Notes: generated from the letters alone by a model not told the origin. A DNA stretch of 64,000 nucleotides from Amycolatopsis vancoresmycina (GCF_000716785.1 NZ_JNYY01000013.1:212239-276238); one strand, 5' to 3'; counted from the stretch's first letter, positions 1-7,887 are shown. A program made the numbers and translations.

Positions 1-1206
1 GATGCCGACGGACAGGCCGTACTCGGAGTCGTTGACCAGCCGCGCGGCCTCGTCGAGGTCGCGGTAGGCGCGCACCGGCGCGACCGGGCCGAAGATCTCC
101 TCGCGCCACGCCGGGCTCGCGTCGTCGAGTCCGAAGAGGACGGTCGGCGGGTAGAACGGCGCGTCGGGCTTCCCGCCGGCCAGCACCCGTGCGCCGGCCG
201 CGACGCTGCGGTCGACGACGTCGGTGACGTGCGCGAGCTGGCGGTCGTCGATGATCGGGCCGAGCGCGACCTCGCCGTCGGCCGGGTTCCCCACGGGCAG
301 CCGCCGCGCCTTCTCGGCGAGGGCTTCGACGTATTCGTCCACCTGGGACTCGTGGACCAGGTGGCGGCCGGTCGTCATGCAGATCTGGCCCTGGTGCAGG
401 AACGACCCGAACGCGCCGGCGGAGGCCGCCTTGGCGACGTCGGCACCCGGCAGCACGACGAGCGCGTTGTTGCCGCCCAGCTCCAGGTGGACGCGCTTGA
501 GGGAGCGCGCGGCGGCTTCGCCGACCTTCCGCCCGGCCGCGGTGGAGCCGGTGAACGACACCACCGACACCTCCGGAGCGTCGACCACCGCGGCGCCGAC
601 TCCCGTGTCTCCGGGCAGCAGGTGCAGCAGCCCGTCCGGCAGCCCGGCCGCCTCGAAGACGCGCAGGATGCTGACGCCGCCGGACACCGCGGTGCGCAGG
701 TCGGGCTTGAGCAGCACGGCGTTGCCGAGCGCGAGGGCGGGCGCGACCGAGCGGATCGCCAGGATGAGCGGGAAGTTGAACGGCGAGATCACCGAAACCA
801 CGCCGGCCGGTACCCGCCGGGCCAGCGACCAGCGCGGCTCGCCGGTGCTCAGCACCTCGCCGAGGGGGTGGGTGGGCAGGGCGGCGGCCTCGAAGCAGAT
901 GCCGGCCGCCATTTCCGTCTCGATCCCGGCCTTGGGCCGTGTCGAGCCGGCTTCGCGGACGATCCACTCCTGCACCTCCGCGGCGTGCGCCTCCCACAGC
1001 TCGCCGGCGCGGCGCAGCACGGCAGCCCGTTCGGCGGGCTTGCGCCGGGCCCAGTCGCGTTGCGCCTTCGCCGCGGCCGCGGCGGCCTCGGCGACGTCTC
1101 CCGGCGTCGCGACGCCGACGTGGCCCAGGGTGGCGCCGGTGGCCGGTTCGACGACCGGGTGGGTCCCGCCGGACCCGCGGGTGAATTCGTGCTCGAACAG
1201 GGTCAT
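1..1206 (-). CDS. Benzaldehyde dehydrogenase (NAD(P)+), 3' end outside window
   Basis: Aldehyde dehydrogenase superfamily protein that would oxidise benzaldehyde to benzoate, the step after benzoylformate decarboxylation. The translation from ATG at 1206 begins MTLFEHEFTRG and shows the superfamily landmarks in order: the folding segment SPFNFPL, the nucleotide-binding SFTGSTAAGRK, the general base Glu in LELGGNN and the catalytic Cys in GQICMTTGR. It then continues in frame to base 1, where the window cuts it off, so about 400 of the usual 480 or so residues are present. The start lies 2 bases after the stop of the decarboxylase gene, so the two are co-transcribed. The substrate is inferred from this neighbour and from resemblance to the XylC/MdlD group; vanillin or other aromatic aldehydes are possible. 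Confidence 0.88.
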   Translation of the reverse strand, partial: MTLFEHEFTRGSGGTHPVVEPATGATLGHVGVATPGDVAEAAAAAAKAQRDWARRKPAERAAVLRRAGELWEAHAAEVQEWIVREAGSTRPKAGIETEMAAGICFEAAALPTHPLGEVLSTGEPRWSLARRVPAGVVSVISPFNFPLILAIRSVAPALALGNAVLLKPDLRTAVSGGVSILRVFEAAGLPDGLLHLLPGDTGVGAAVVDAPEVSVVSFTGSTAAGRKVGEAAARSLKRVHLELGGNNALVVLPGADVAKAASAGAFGSFLHQGQICMTTGRHLVHESQVDEYVEALAEKARRLPVGNPADGEVALGPIIDDRQLAHVTDVVDRSVAAGARVLAGGKPDAPFYPPTVLFGLDDASPAWREEIFGPVAPVRAYRDLDEAARLVNDSEYGLSVGI

Positions 1207-1208
1207 GA

Positions 1209-2777
1209 TCACTCCGGTGTGGTCGGTTCGGTGTCGACCTGGATCAGCCGCGGGCCGTCCGGGGTCGTCTTGAGCTGGGTGCGCAGGTGGTCTTCGTCGG
1301 CGACCGTGGTGGCTTCGACGCCGTAACCGGCGGCGATGGCCGTGAAGTCGAGCCCGGGGATCTCCGTGCCGGGCACGTCCGGCGTCCCGAGCAGCTCGCC
1401 GAACCACCGCAGCGCGCCGTAGACGCCGTTGCGCAGGATCACGAAGGTGACCGGGACGCGGTAGTGCGCCGCGGACCACAACGCCGTGATGCCGTAGTTC
1501 GCCGAGCCGTCGCCGATGACGCCGACGACCGGGCGGTCCGGGTCGCCCAGCGCGACGCCGACCGCGGCGGGCAGGCCGAAGCCGAGCCCGCCGGCGGCCG
1601 GGAAGAAGTAGGAGCCTTCGCGGCGCAGGTCCATCTGCCGCCACCAGGCCGAGTTCGTCGACGTCGATTCGACGACGTAGCGCGTGTCGGCGGCCTGGGT
1701 GTCGCGCAGGGCGGCGAACACCTGTTCCGGGTGCAACGCCGTCTCGCCGGTCCTGGGTTCCGGGGTCTCGACGTAGCCGCGTTGTGCTGCGCGGGCCGGG
1801 ATGTGCTGCAGCAGCGCCTCGATGACCGGCGCGGGGTCGGCGACCAGGGCCTCGCCCATCGGCGCGCGGGCCGCGGCGCCGAAGTCGTCGGTCACCTGGA
1901 TCAGCCGGGTGCCCGCGGGCAGGAACCGGCCGGGGACGTGCTGGTGGTAGCGGAACACCGGCGCGCCGAGCACGAGGACGACGTCGTGCCCGGTCAGCGC
2001 GGCCGACACCGGCGCGATGCCGGCCGGCAGCACGCCGCGGAAGAGCCGGTGCCGGTTGGGGAAGGGCAGCCGGTGCGGCGACGGCGCCACCCACGTCGGC
2101 AGGTCCAGGTGCTCGGCCAGGGCGACGGCCCGGTCGAACAGGCCGCCGGCGTCGATGTCGCCGCCCAGGACCAGCGCCGGGTTCTTCGCCGCGGCGACGG
2201 TCGCGACGAGGTCGTCGAGCTGGGCTTCGGTCGGGGCGAGACCGGCTCGGACCTGCCGGTCGAGCACCGGGTTCTCGGCCAGCTCGGCGGCCCAGTCGTC
2301 GTAGGGCACCGAAAGGTAGCTGGGCCGCCGGTTCAGCTCGGCCTCGAACACCGCCTGCGCGAGCGACCGCGGGACGTCGGCGGCGCAGCTCGGCTCGCCG
2401 GACCAGCCGACGAGGGGACGCATCAGCTGCGTGGCGTCGGTGTTGGCGAGCATCGCCTCCAGCCCGATCGCCGTCCGGACCTGCTGGCCGGCGGTGAGCA
2501 CCAGGGGAGTGCGCGAGTGGACGGCGTTGGTGAGCGCGCCCATGGCGTTGCCGGAGCCGGCGGCGGCGTGCAGGTTGACCAGCACCGGGCGGCCGGTGGC
2601 CTGGGCGTACCCGTCGGCCATCCCGACGACGACGCCTTCGTGCAGGCCGAGGACGTACCGGAAGTGCTCGGGCAGCTCGGCGAGGAAGGGCAGCTCGTTC
2701 GAGCCGGGGTTGCCGAAGATGGTGGTCAGGCCACGGCGGTCCAGGAACTGGTGGGCGAGCCGGCGGGCGGTGGGCAT
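1209..2777 (-). CDS. mdlC: Benzoylformate decarboxylase (ThDP enzyme)
   Basis: Thiamine-diphosphate enzyme converting benzoylformate to benzaldehyde and CO2 in mandelate catabolism. It has 522 residues, the family length. The diagnostic benzoylformate decarboxylase residues sit at canonical positions: Ser26 in FGNPGSNELPF, Glu47 in LHEGVV and His70 in NLHAAAGSGN. The partner His, His281 in the Pseudomonas enzyme, is His278 here in RYHQHVPG. The ThDP/Mg site GDGSANYG followed by RNGVYGALRWF is intact near residues 420-455. Its gene is followed at once by the aldehyde dehydrogenase, and it diverges from a LysR regulator that is the likely controller. No mandelate racemase or dehydrogenase is visible, so the inducing substrate might be mandelate, benzoylformate or a related 2-oxo acid. 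Confidence 0.9.
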   Translation of the reverse strand: MPTARRLAHQFLDRRGLTTIFGNPGSNELPFLAELPEHFRYVLGLHEGVVVGMADGYAQATGRPVLVNLHAAAGSGNAMGALTNAVHSRTPLVLTAGQQVRTAIGLEAMLANTDATQLMRPLVGWSGEPSCAADVPRSLAQAVFEAELNRRPSYLSVPYDDWAAELAENPVLDRQVRAGLAPTEAQLDDLVATVAAAKNPALVLGGDIDAGGLFDRAVALAEHLDLPTWVAPSPHRLPFPNRHRLFRGVLPAGIAPVSAALTGHDVVLVLGAPVFRYHQHVPGRFLPAGTRLIQVTDDFGAAARAPMGEALVADPAPVIEALLQHIPARAAQRGYVETPEPRTGETALHPEQVFAALRDTQAADTRYVVESTSTNSAWWRQMDLRREGSYFFPAAGGLGFGLPAAVGVALGDPDRPVVGVIGDGSANYGITALWSAAHYRVPVTFVILRNGVYGALRWFGELLGTPDVPGTEIPGLDFTAIAAGYGVEATTVADEDHLRTQLKTTPDGPRLIQVDTEPTTPE

Positions 2778-2830
2778 CGGTGGGTCCTCCTCGAAGTCGG
2801 ATCGACCCTATGGAGCAGCGCGCTTGTGTT

Positions 2831-2870
2831 CCAATAGATGTTGGCTCGTGGCTTGATCGATGGGATCGAT
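2831..2870. promoter_or_regulatory. Two palindromes in the mdlC-lysR divergent promoter
   Basis: The 94 bases between the decarboxylase start and the likely LysR start (ATG 2872) hold two perfect dyads: CCAA-N6-TTGG at 2831-2844 and ATCGAT-GGG-ATCGAT at 2856-2870. LysR regulators usually bind dyads of the T-N11-A type between divergent promoters. These are therefore plausible recognition and activation sites. The second dyad ends one base before the preferred ATG, which would allow autorepression. Confidence 0.5.
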
Positions 2871-2871
2871 A

Positions 2872-3762
2872 ATGCAGGACTTCGACCTGAACCTGGTGCG
2901 CACGTTCGTGCTGCTCTACGAGACCCGCAGCGTGACGGCGACGGCCGAGGCCCTGCACGTCACGCAGCCGACGATCAGCTACAGCCTGCAGAAGCTGCGG
3001 CGCCGGTTCTCCGACGAGCTGTTCCGCCGCACCGGCGGCGGCCTGGTGCCCACGACGACGGCCCGCACGCTCTACGAACCGCTGCACGGCGCGTTGTCGG
3101 AGATCGAGGCGGCGGTGAGCGGCGCGTGGTCGTTCTCGCCGTCGACGGCCCGGGCGGCGTTCACGCTGTGCCTGTCGGACCTGGGGGAGATCTCGCTGCT
3201 GCCGCGCCTGATGGCGGCGCTGCCCCCGGTGGCGCCCGGGGTGACGCTGACGGTCCGGCCGCTGGACGTCGACCGCGCGGCCGACCAGCTCGGCCGCGGC
3301 GAGCTCGACGCGTTCATCGCGTCGTCCCTGATCAGCTCGCAGCGCGTCGCCCGCATCCCGCTGTTTTCCGAGGGCTACCTGGGGATGGTGGCGGCGGACC
3401 ACCCGCGCCTCGGCGGCGTGGTGTCGTTGGGCCAGCTGGCCGGGGAACGCCACGTGACGGTGTTCGGCCCGACGGGCCACGACGGCCCCCGCCGCGCGCT
3501 GGAGGCGTGCGGCCTGCTGGACCGGGTGGTCCTGGAGGTGACGCGCTTCGCGGCCCTGCCGTACCTGGTCCAGGACGGCGAGCTGGTGGCGATGGTGCCC
3601 CGCCTGGTGGCGGAGATGTTCGCGGCCGACCACCGCGTCCGCCTGTTCGAGCTGCCCCTGGAGGTCGAGCCGGCCCAGGTGTCGGTCTACACGCGGCACA
3701 CGCACGCCCGCAGCCCGGCCCAGCACTGGCTGGTGGGCTTCATGCGGTCGGTGCTGGGTTAG
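2872..3762 (+). CDS. LysR family transcriptional regulator
   Basis: About 296 residues. The N-terminal winged helix-turn-helix is clear (DLNLVRTFVLLYETRS, then ALHVTQPTISYSLQKLRR), followed by the periplasmic-binding-like effector domain. It is divergently transcribed from the benzoylformate decarboxylase operon and probably activates it in response to an aromatic acid. An upstream in-frame ATG at 2860 lies inside a perfect palindrome and adds only four residues (MGSI); the ATG at 2872 gives the usual family N-terminus and is preferred. No strong Shine-Dalgarno precedes either. The stop codon overlaps the stop of the convergent CBM2 gene by sharing TTAG at 3759-3762. An effector has not been assigned. 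Confidence 0.88.
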   Translation: MQDFDLNLVRTFVLLYETRSVTATAEALHVTQPTISYSLQKLRRRFSDELFRRTGGGLVPTTTARTLYEPLHGALSEIEAAVSGAWSFSPSTARAAFTLCLSDLGEISLLPRLMAALPPVAPGVTLTVRPLDVDRAADQLGRGELDAFIASSLISSQRVARIPLFSEGYLGMVAADHPRLGGVVSLGQLAGERHVTVFGPTGHDGPRRALEACGLLDRVVLEVTRFAALPYLVQDGELVAMVPRLVAEMFAADHRVRLFELPLEVEPAQVSVYTRHTHARSPAQHWLVGFMRSVLG

Positions 3763-4562
3763 TTCGTCTTGCAGGCGGCGCCGTTGAGGGTGAACCCGAC
3801 GGGCGCGGGGTTGCCGTGGTCGTAGGAGCCGTTGAAGCCGATGTCGACGGTGGCACCGGGGGCGAGGGTGAGGTTGTAGGAAACCGCTTTCATGGTGACG
3901 CGCGAGCCGCTCTGCGAGTAGTCGCCGTTCCAGCTGTGCGTGACCTGCTGCCCGGCGGTGAAGGTCCAGGTGACGGTCCACGGCGAGAGCGTCCGGCTGC
4001 CGGTGTTGGTGACGGAGACCCCGGCGGTGAAGCCGACGTTCCACTGATCGGTGACGGAGTACCGAACGGAACAGGCGGAGCTTTCAACGGGCGGCGGAGC
4101 AGGGGCTGGCGAGGAGGTCGCCTTCGTCGTCGTGGCCGGCGTGGTGGTGGGGACGGCCGAGGTCTGCCGGAGCACGGTGGGCACGGGCGTCGCACTGACG
4201 GCCGACGTCCGGGCAACGGAGGAAGAAGCGGCGGTGGCGGGCGCAAGCGGATCGGGAAGAACGGCGGCTTGCCGCCCGGGCGAGCTCTCGGAGGTGACGG
4301 CAATGATGACAAGGCTCCCGACGACGACAACGGCCCCACAGAGGGCGGAGACCCACCGAATCCGCCGCCCGGCCCGCTGCTGCCCGGCGGCGGCCTCCCG
4401 CGCCCGCTGCTCGAGCCGTTCCCGGTAACCCTCGCCGGTGTCGTCATCCCGCACCCGGATCTCAGGAGGAGGGCCGAGCAGAGCCCGCGGAGTGGCCCCG
4501 GTTTCCCGAAGAAGATCATCAACGGAGAAGCGATCATCACCCGCCCGCCCGGCGCGCGCCAT
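3759..4562 (-). CDS. Membrane-anchored CBM2 (cellulose-binding) protein
   Basis: A 267-residue protein with three parts: a charged cytoplasmic N-terminus of about 65 residues rich in Arg/Glu, one transmembrane helix at roughly 70-90 (VSALCGAVVVVGSLVIIAV), a Ser/Thr/Pro-rich linker to about 160, and a C-terminal carbohydrate-binding module family 2. The module shows the typical Cys near its start (SACSVRY), WNVGF, LSPWTVTWTF, HSWNGDY and a closing Cys (NGAACKTN). The N-terminus stays inside and the module faces the outer surface. No catalytic domain is present, so it is not a cellulase; it may tether cells to polysaccharide or sense it. ATG 4562 is preceded by CTGGAGG at good spacing. It is convergent and stop-overlapping with the LysR gene. 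Confidence 0.8.
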   Translation of the reverse strand: MARAGRAGDDRFSVDDLLRETGATPRALLGPPPEIRVRDDDTGEGYRERLEQRAREAAAGQQRAGRRIRWVSALCGAVVVVGSLVIIAVTSESSPGRQAAVLPDPLAPATAASSSVARTSAVSATPVPTVLRQTSAVPTTTPATTTKATSSPAPAPPPVESSACSVRYSVTDQWNVGFTAGVSVTNTGSRTLSPWTVTWTFTAGQQVTHSWNGDYSQSGSRVTMKAVSYNLTLAPGATVDIGFNGSYDHGNPAPVGFTLNGAACKTN

Positions 4563-4613
4563 AACGGAACCTCCAGTCCCCTGAGGGCGCTCGACGCGCA
4601 GGTTTGCGGCCGA

Positions 4614-4642
4614 ATCCTAGGAAGCTGCGACGGTCTTGTAAA
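4614..4642 (-). promoter_or_regulatory. Sigma-70-type promoter of the CBM2 gene
   Basis: On the minus strand, TTTACA (4642-4637) and TAGGAT (4619-4614) are separated by exactly 17 bases. This matches the principal actinomycete sigma factor consensus and lies about 50 bases upstream of the ATG at 4562. No other gene starts nearby on this strand. Confidence 0.6.
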
Positions 4643-4785
4643 CCACGCCGGGTGGCTGGTTGGGGAGCTCTCCTCTTCTGGTCCTGCTGGTCTGGATCGA
4701 TGCAGGAGGGGCAAACTTGCCGATCTTGCCAGAGGGGCGGGGTGGGGCGATGTGCACCCCCCTGAACGAGGGGTGGGAGGGGCCG

Positions 4786-4791
4786 TATACT
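4786..4791 (+). promoter_or_regulatory. -10 box of the tRNA-Leu promoter
   Basis: TATACT lies 13 bases before the mature tRNA 5' end, the position expected for a stable RNA promoter. The upstream -35 hexamer is weak (CTGAAC at 4762-4767, 18-base spacer). Confidence 0.5.
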
Positions 4792-4804
4792 CTTTCTTCA
4801 GCAG

Positions 4805-4888
4805 GTCCGAGTGGCGGAATGGCAGACGCGCTAGCTTGAGGTGCTAGTGCCCTTAACGGGCGTGGGGGTTCAAGTCCCCCCTCGGACA
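4805..4888 (+). tRNA. tRNA-Leu (anticodon GAG)
   Basis: The acceptor stem GTCCGAG at 4805-4811 pairs with CTCGGAC at 4881-4887, with discriminator A at 4888. The anticodon stem CTAGC/GCTAG encloses the 7-base loop TTGAGGT with anticodon GAG, and the long variable arm is typical of class II Leu tRNAs. The T arm GGGGG-TTCAAGT-CCCCC is intact. CCA is not encoded. The 3' end serves as the apparent attachment site of the adjacent element, and the minus-strand recombinase remnant runs into it. Confidence 0.95.
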
Positions 4889-5425
4889 CACGCACTATCT
4901 ACACCCGGGCTGGTCGTCGCATAGACGGCCAGCTCTTTTGGTTCGTAGCGTAGCTCCAGGTTCAGCGCTCGGTACAGGCGGCTCATGCCTGCCGTGGTTG
5001 CGTCGGCCAGGGTGCCGCAGACGTCGCCGAGTGCATCGATTCTCGCGTAGATCTCGGCACGGCTTACTGTCGAGTCGGCTGGAACGCTCTCGATCTGGGC
5101 TTTCGCGGCTGCTCGTTCCGCCTGTGCCTGGTTGATCGGGTTGACGAGGGCTTCGGGTTCGACGCCGGCCGCGATCGCGGCCTGATACCGCTGAAGCTTC
5201 GCCTCTGCGTCCGCCAGCCGGTTTCGTGCCGCCTCCAGCGGTCCACCGCCAGCCGTGCTTCCGTCCGACCCGAGAAGCGCGGCCGCCGTCCGGTCGCGGT
5301 TGTCCGGGTGGAACAGCTCGTGAAGCCATCCGTTGATCGCCTCGCTCATTCCCGAGCAGGGCGGCCGGACCATCACGTCGGCGGGAACGGGTGGCGCCCC
5401 GACCGCGCCCGTTCCCGCGGATCAC
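4870..5425 (-). pseudogene. Large serine recombinase, C-terminal remnant
   Basis: Open minus-strand frame whose last residues (ACVRGGT, stop at 4870-4872) are encoded inside the tRNA-Leu 3' half. Only the helical, charged C-terminal region of a large serine recombinase/integrase remains: segments such as AINGWLHELFHPDNRDRTAA, a long Ala/Glu/Arg coiled-coil stretch, and LRYEPKELAVYAT. The resolvase catalytic domain and zinc ribbon are absent, and the frame is closed upstream by a stop near 5426. It probably mediated insertion at the tRNA and then lost its 5' part. Recombinases of tRNA-targeting actinomycete elements often end within the attachment site, which fits. Family assignment is from remembered sequence character. 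Confidence 0.65.
4871..4890 (+). other. Putative attachment site at tRNA-Leu 3' end
   Basis: The tRNA 3' end contains CAAG, five bases, then CCTCGGACACA (4880-4890). The same arrangement recurs at 12410-12429 beside a second recombinase relic. That makes this the probable left boundary of the island. Confidence 0.5.
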
Positions 5426-5445
5426 CAGGTCCGGCGGTGCGCCCG

Positions 5446-5691
5446 ATGACGGTTCGCTTGGTCATCGCGCGCCCGTTGCCCGGCACGGTTGGCGGGTCTC
5501 GCCGCGTCGTCCACGTGTTCCCGGTCCCGGCGGAGGAGACCACGCCGGAGCGGCTGACCGCGTACTGTGGCGAAACCTTCGGGCCCGGCGAGCTTGAGCT
5601 GCTGGAACGCCCGCTTGGCATGCCCTGCGTGACCTGCCTCCACCGTGCACCCACCCCGGAAAGTGCGGAACAGCCGGCGATCGAGCAATGA
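5446..5691 (+). CDS. Small conserved actinobacterial protein with CxxC motif
   Basis: 81 residues from ATG 5446, starting MTVRLVIARPLPG and ending with the segment LGMPCVTCLHRAP, whose Cys-x2-Cys might bind metal or be redox active. There is a second single Cys in LTAYCGETF. The stop codon overlaps the start of the next gene as ATGA at 5688-5691, so the two are translationally coupled. It lies immediately inside the tRNA-proximal end of the island and may be element cargo. No function can be assigned. Confidence 0.6.
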   Translation: MTVRLVIARPLPGTVGGSRRVVHVFPVPAEETTPERLTAYCGETFGPGELELLERPLGMPCVTCLHRAPTPESAEQPAIEQ

Positions 5692-6047
5692 CGTCAAGTC
5701 CGCGGCCGATCGTGCCGGCCTTCCAACGCGAGCTGGACCCGCTGCTGCTTCTGCCAGTGCGGCTGTTCATCGCGTGCCTGCTGGCCGACATGCGCTGGTG
5801 CGACGATGTGGCTGTCCAGGGCGTGTTGCGTCTGAGTGAGCGGAGGTTCGAGCCACACGTCGAGCGGCTGCGCGCTGCTGGGTACGTGGAGGCCCGAACC
5901 GAAGGACGTTGCGTAAGGCTCCGGCTCACGAGGCTCGGGCTCGACCGGCTGACCGAACACGTGATCGCTCTCGACAGGGTCGCGGCCACGGCCGCCGAAC
6001 TCGTCGCCTCGCAGCGCGCAGCATTACGTCCGACCGAGAAGCCGTGA
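5688..6047 (+). CDS. Winged-helix DNA-binding-like protein
   Basis: 119 residues. The segment CLLADMRWCDDVAVQGVLRL followed by SERRFEPHVERLRAAGYVEA and RCVRLRLTRLGLDRL has the helix-helix-wing pattern of MarR/ArsR-like winged helices, in which recognition-helix residues precede a beta wing. It starts within the stop of the CxxC protein gene. The stop codon at 6045-6047 falls inside the first of several GTGACGG repeats that continue downstream, so the protein might bind those repeats. That link is inference only. Confidence 0.6.
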   Translation: MTSSPRPIVPAFQRELDPLLLLPVRLFIACLLADMRWCDDVAVQGVLRLSERRFEPHVERLRAAGYVEARTEGRCVRLRLTRLGLDRLTEHVIALDRVAATAAELVASQRAALRPTEKP

Positions 6048-6218
6048 CGGCCGCTCCGCCGATGCTAACAGCGTGTACGGGGCCTGTAGTGACGGCTGTG
6101 ACGGGTTCGAACACGCCCGTCACAGCCGTCCGAAGCAACGTTTCCGCAGGTCGAGGGCTGATCGAAGCTGTCACAGCTCATGTGACGGTGTGACGGCTCG
6201 CGAGATGCAGTGTGACGG
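6044..6218. repeat. Iteron-like GTGACGG repeats with 15-bp inverted repeat
   Basis: Six direct copies of GTGACGG start at 6044, 6089, 6098, 6182, 6190 and 6212, and one inverted copy lies at 6117-6123. Four of the direct copies (at 6098, 6182, 6190 and 6212) are preceded by T. Two of them form a perfect 15-bp inverted repeat: arms 6091-6105 and 6116-6130 with a 10-base loop. The stretch 6048-6406 contains no convincing gene. The density suggests a protein-binding array (replication origin of an integrative element, partition site or operator for the downstream defence genes) rather than a simple terminator. Confidence 0.6.
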
Positions 6219-6406
6219 CTGATCTGCGACAGCCGGGGCTAAGGTCGAAGCCGCTTGATCTCAATGCTGCATATCGCGTAACAGGCGGACGCCGAACGCC
6301 GACCACGGTGGGTGAAAGTCTTGGGTGCAACGTTTAGCGGATGGGTGTCACCCGTCCGGGGTGGCGTGTAACCCCAGAGACATGGGCCTGCTGGGGGTAG
6401 CGTCGA

Positions 6407-6934
6407 GTGGTGGAAGTCTCGGAATCGGAGCGACGTCGGGCGCTGGCGGAGGAGTTCAGCCGGCTTGAGGAGAGCGCGATGTATAGCGCTCAAAACCAGT
6501 TCGAGCAGGCGAAGCAGTGGCGCGGCATCAATTTGATGCTCGGGCTGCCCGCGAGCGTGTTGGCAGCCGTGTCGGGCGCGACCGCGCTCGCCTCGACGGC
6601 CGGCCGTGTCTGGGCCGGTCTGCTTGCGCTCGCCGCTGCCGCGTTCGGCGCTGTCCTGACCACGGTGAACGCGAGCCATCGCACGAATCAGGCATCGTCG
6701 GCCGCGAACGCCTACTTGGAGATCCAGACCGCGGCCCGCCAGGCCCGACTACTCGACTTGCCATGTACTGACGTCGAGGAGATGCGGGCCGCGCTGGCAG
6801 AGATCACCGCCCGGCGGGACGAGCAGAATAAGACGGCCGAACCACCGAACCGGTGGGCGTGGCGTCGCGCGCAGAAGAATATCGATGCCGGGGGACAGAC
6901 ATACGAGGTGGACTCCGCCGAGACGGGAGCGTGA
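6407..6934 (+). CDS. SLATT-domain two-TM protein (predicted CBASS-type effector)
   Basis: About 175 residues. An N-terminal amphipathic helix (residues 1-38) precedes two closely spaced transmembrane helices at about 41-65 and 68-88 (LMLGLPASVLAAVSG, then WAGLLALAAAAFGAVLTTV) and a charged helical tail (ANAYLEIQTAARQARLL). This is the SLATT layout. SLATT proteins are predicted pore-forming effectors that are associated with SMODS nucleotidyltransferases and are thought to permeabilise the membrane on a second-messenger signal. The stop at 6932-6934 is one base from the ATG of the CD-NTase gene. GTG at 6407 (or 6410) follows GGGGGT. It is likely transcribed with the next gene. Assignment is by fold pattern and neighbour. 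Confidence 0.75.
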   Translation: MVEVSESERRRALAEEFSRLEESAMYSAQNQFEQAKQWRGINLMLGLPASVLAAVSGATALASTAGRVWAGLLALAAAAFGAVLTTVNASHRTNQASSAANAYLEIQTAARQARLLDLPCTDVEEMRAALAEITARRDEQNKTAEPPNRWAWRRAQKNIDAGGQTYEVDSAETGA

Positions 6935-6935
6935 A

Positions 6936-7799
6936 ATGGCCAAAACTGTTGCTCAGGGTTTCGACACGTTTCTTGAGCGATTAACGCCGCTGGCGTCGCA
7001 GCGGACAGCAGCGGCGGCGCACAGGTCCCGAGTTGAAACGTCGTTGAAGAACGCGCTGTCGGTGCTGGCAATGCGCGAAACTGGGTCGTTTCACCACGGT
7101 ACTGGCGTCCGAAACTACAGCGATGTGGACGTCCTCGTCAGCATCGGCAACACCAAGCCAGGCACGTCCGACACCGCCCTTAACTGGGTGAAGAACGCGC
7201 TTTCGGCATCATTTCCCGCAACGACCGTGCGTGTGAGCCGCCCGGCGGTTGTCGTGGAATTCGCAGGAGGTGCGGAGACGTGGGAAGTCATTCCCGGTTT
7301 TCTCAGGTCGTCCGATCCGTCAGTGCTATACGATATTCCCGGCGCTGCAAGCGGTTGGATCGAATCGGCACCCACTGAGCATCTGGACTACGTCAACGAG
7401 TGCAACCAAAAGAACGGCATCCAGGGCGCAGCCAAGAAACTGGCAAGGCTGATCAAGGCGTGGAAGTACTACTGCAACGTCCCCGTGTCCTCGTTCTACC
7501 TGGAGATGCGGGCTGCGCAGCATATGGCTACACAGTCTGCTTTCATTGCGGTATGGGATATGTGCCTGCTGTTGGAAGACCTTCACTCCAATAGCCTGGC
7601 TGCGATGAACGACCCGAAAGGTCGCACTGGGCGGTTTCACCCCTGCTCGTCGGACTACCGAAAAACTGACGCGCTCTCAAAACTCTCAACCGCTGCGACT
7701 AGGGCACGTAAGGCGCTGGACGCCTACCAAAACGACAAGCTCGACGACGCGTTCCACTACCTCGACCTTTTATTTGGTGGACACTTCCCGGCGCGCTAA
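6936..7799 (+). CDS. SMODS-type CD-NTase (cyclic oligonucleotide synthase)
   Basis: 287 residues from ATG 6936, with GGGAGC upstream. The polymerase-beta-like active site is clear: Gly50-Ser51 in ETGSFHHGTG, the metal pair Asp63 and Asp65 in YSDVDVLV, and a third acid probably Glu117 in WEVIPGF, which aligns with the FDVLPAF motif of OAS-type enzymes (Glu108 is the alternative). The C-terminal half is the helical lobe (KKLARLIKAWKYYCN, SFYLEMRAAQHMA). Such enzymes make cyclic di- or trinucleotides after phage infection and activate a linked effector, here the SLATT protein. No E1/E2/JAB or HORMA/TRIP13 accessory genes are present, so this would be a minimal (type I-like) CBASS. The nucleotide made cannot be predicted from sequence. 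Confidence 0.82.
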   Translation: MAKTVAQGFDTFLERLTPLASQRTAAAAHRSRVETSLKNALSVLAMRETGSFHHGTGVRNYSDVDVLVSIGNTKPGTSDTALNWVKNALSASFPATTVRVSRPAVVVEFAGGAETWEVIPGFLRSSDPSVLYDIPGAASGWIESAPTEHLDYVNECNQKNGIQGAAKKLARLIKAWKYYCNVPVSSFYLEMRAAQHMATQSAFIAVWDMCLLLEDLHSNSLAAMNDPKGRTGRFHPCSSDYRKTDALSKLSTAATRARKALDAYQNDKLDDAFHYLDLLFGGHFPAR

Positions 7800-7887
7800 G
7801 AAAGGGCGCCGGTGCTCTCCGTGGTCTCGCGCCGTATTCACTCTTACAGGGGTAGTATTCCGTCCGATGGTAGTGTAGAAAATTGCG

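Noticed and set aside
1287..2837. Long plus-strand open frame opposite benzoylformate decarboxylase
   Set aside because: It is the antisense shadow of a gene with all catalytic residues in place; it has no domain signature and is rich in Arg/Gly/Asp typical of antisense frames in high-GC DNA.
4620..4645. tRNA-Thr-like string CGGTCTTGTAAACC
   Set aside because: The anticodon-like loop is not accompanied by acceptor, D or T arms; on the minus strand it is better explained as the -35 half of a promoter.
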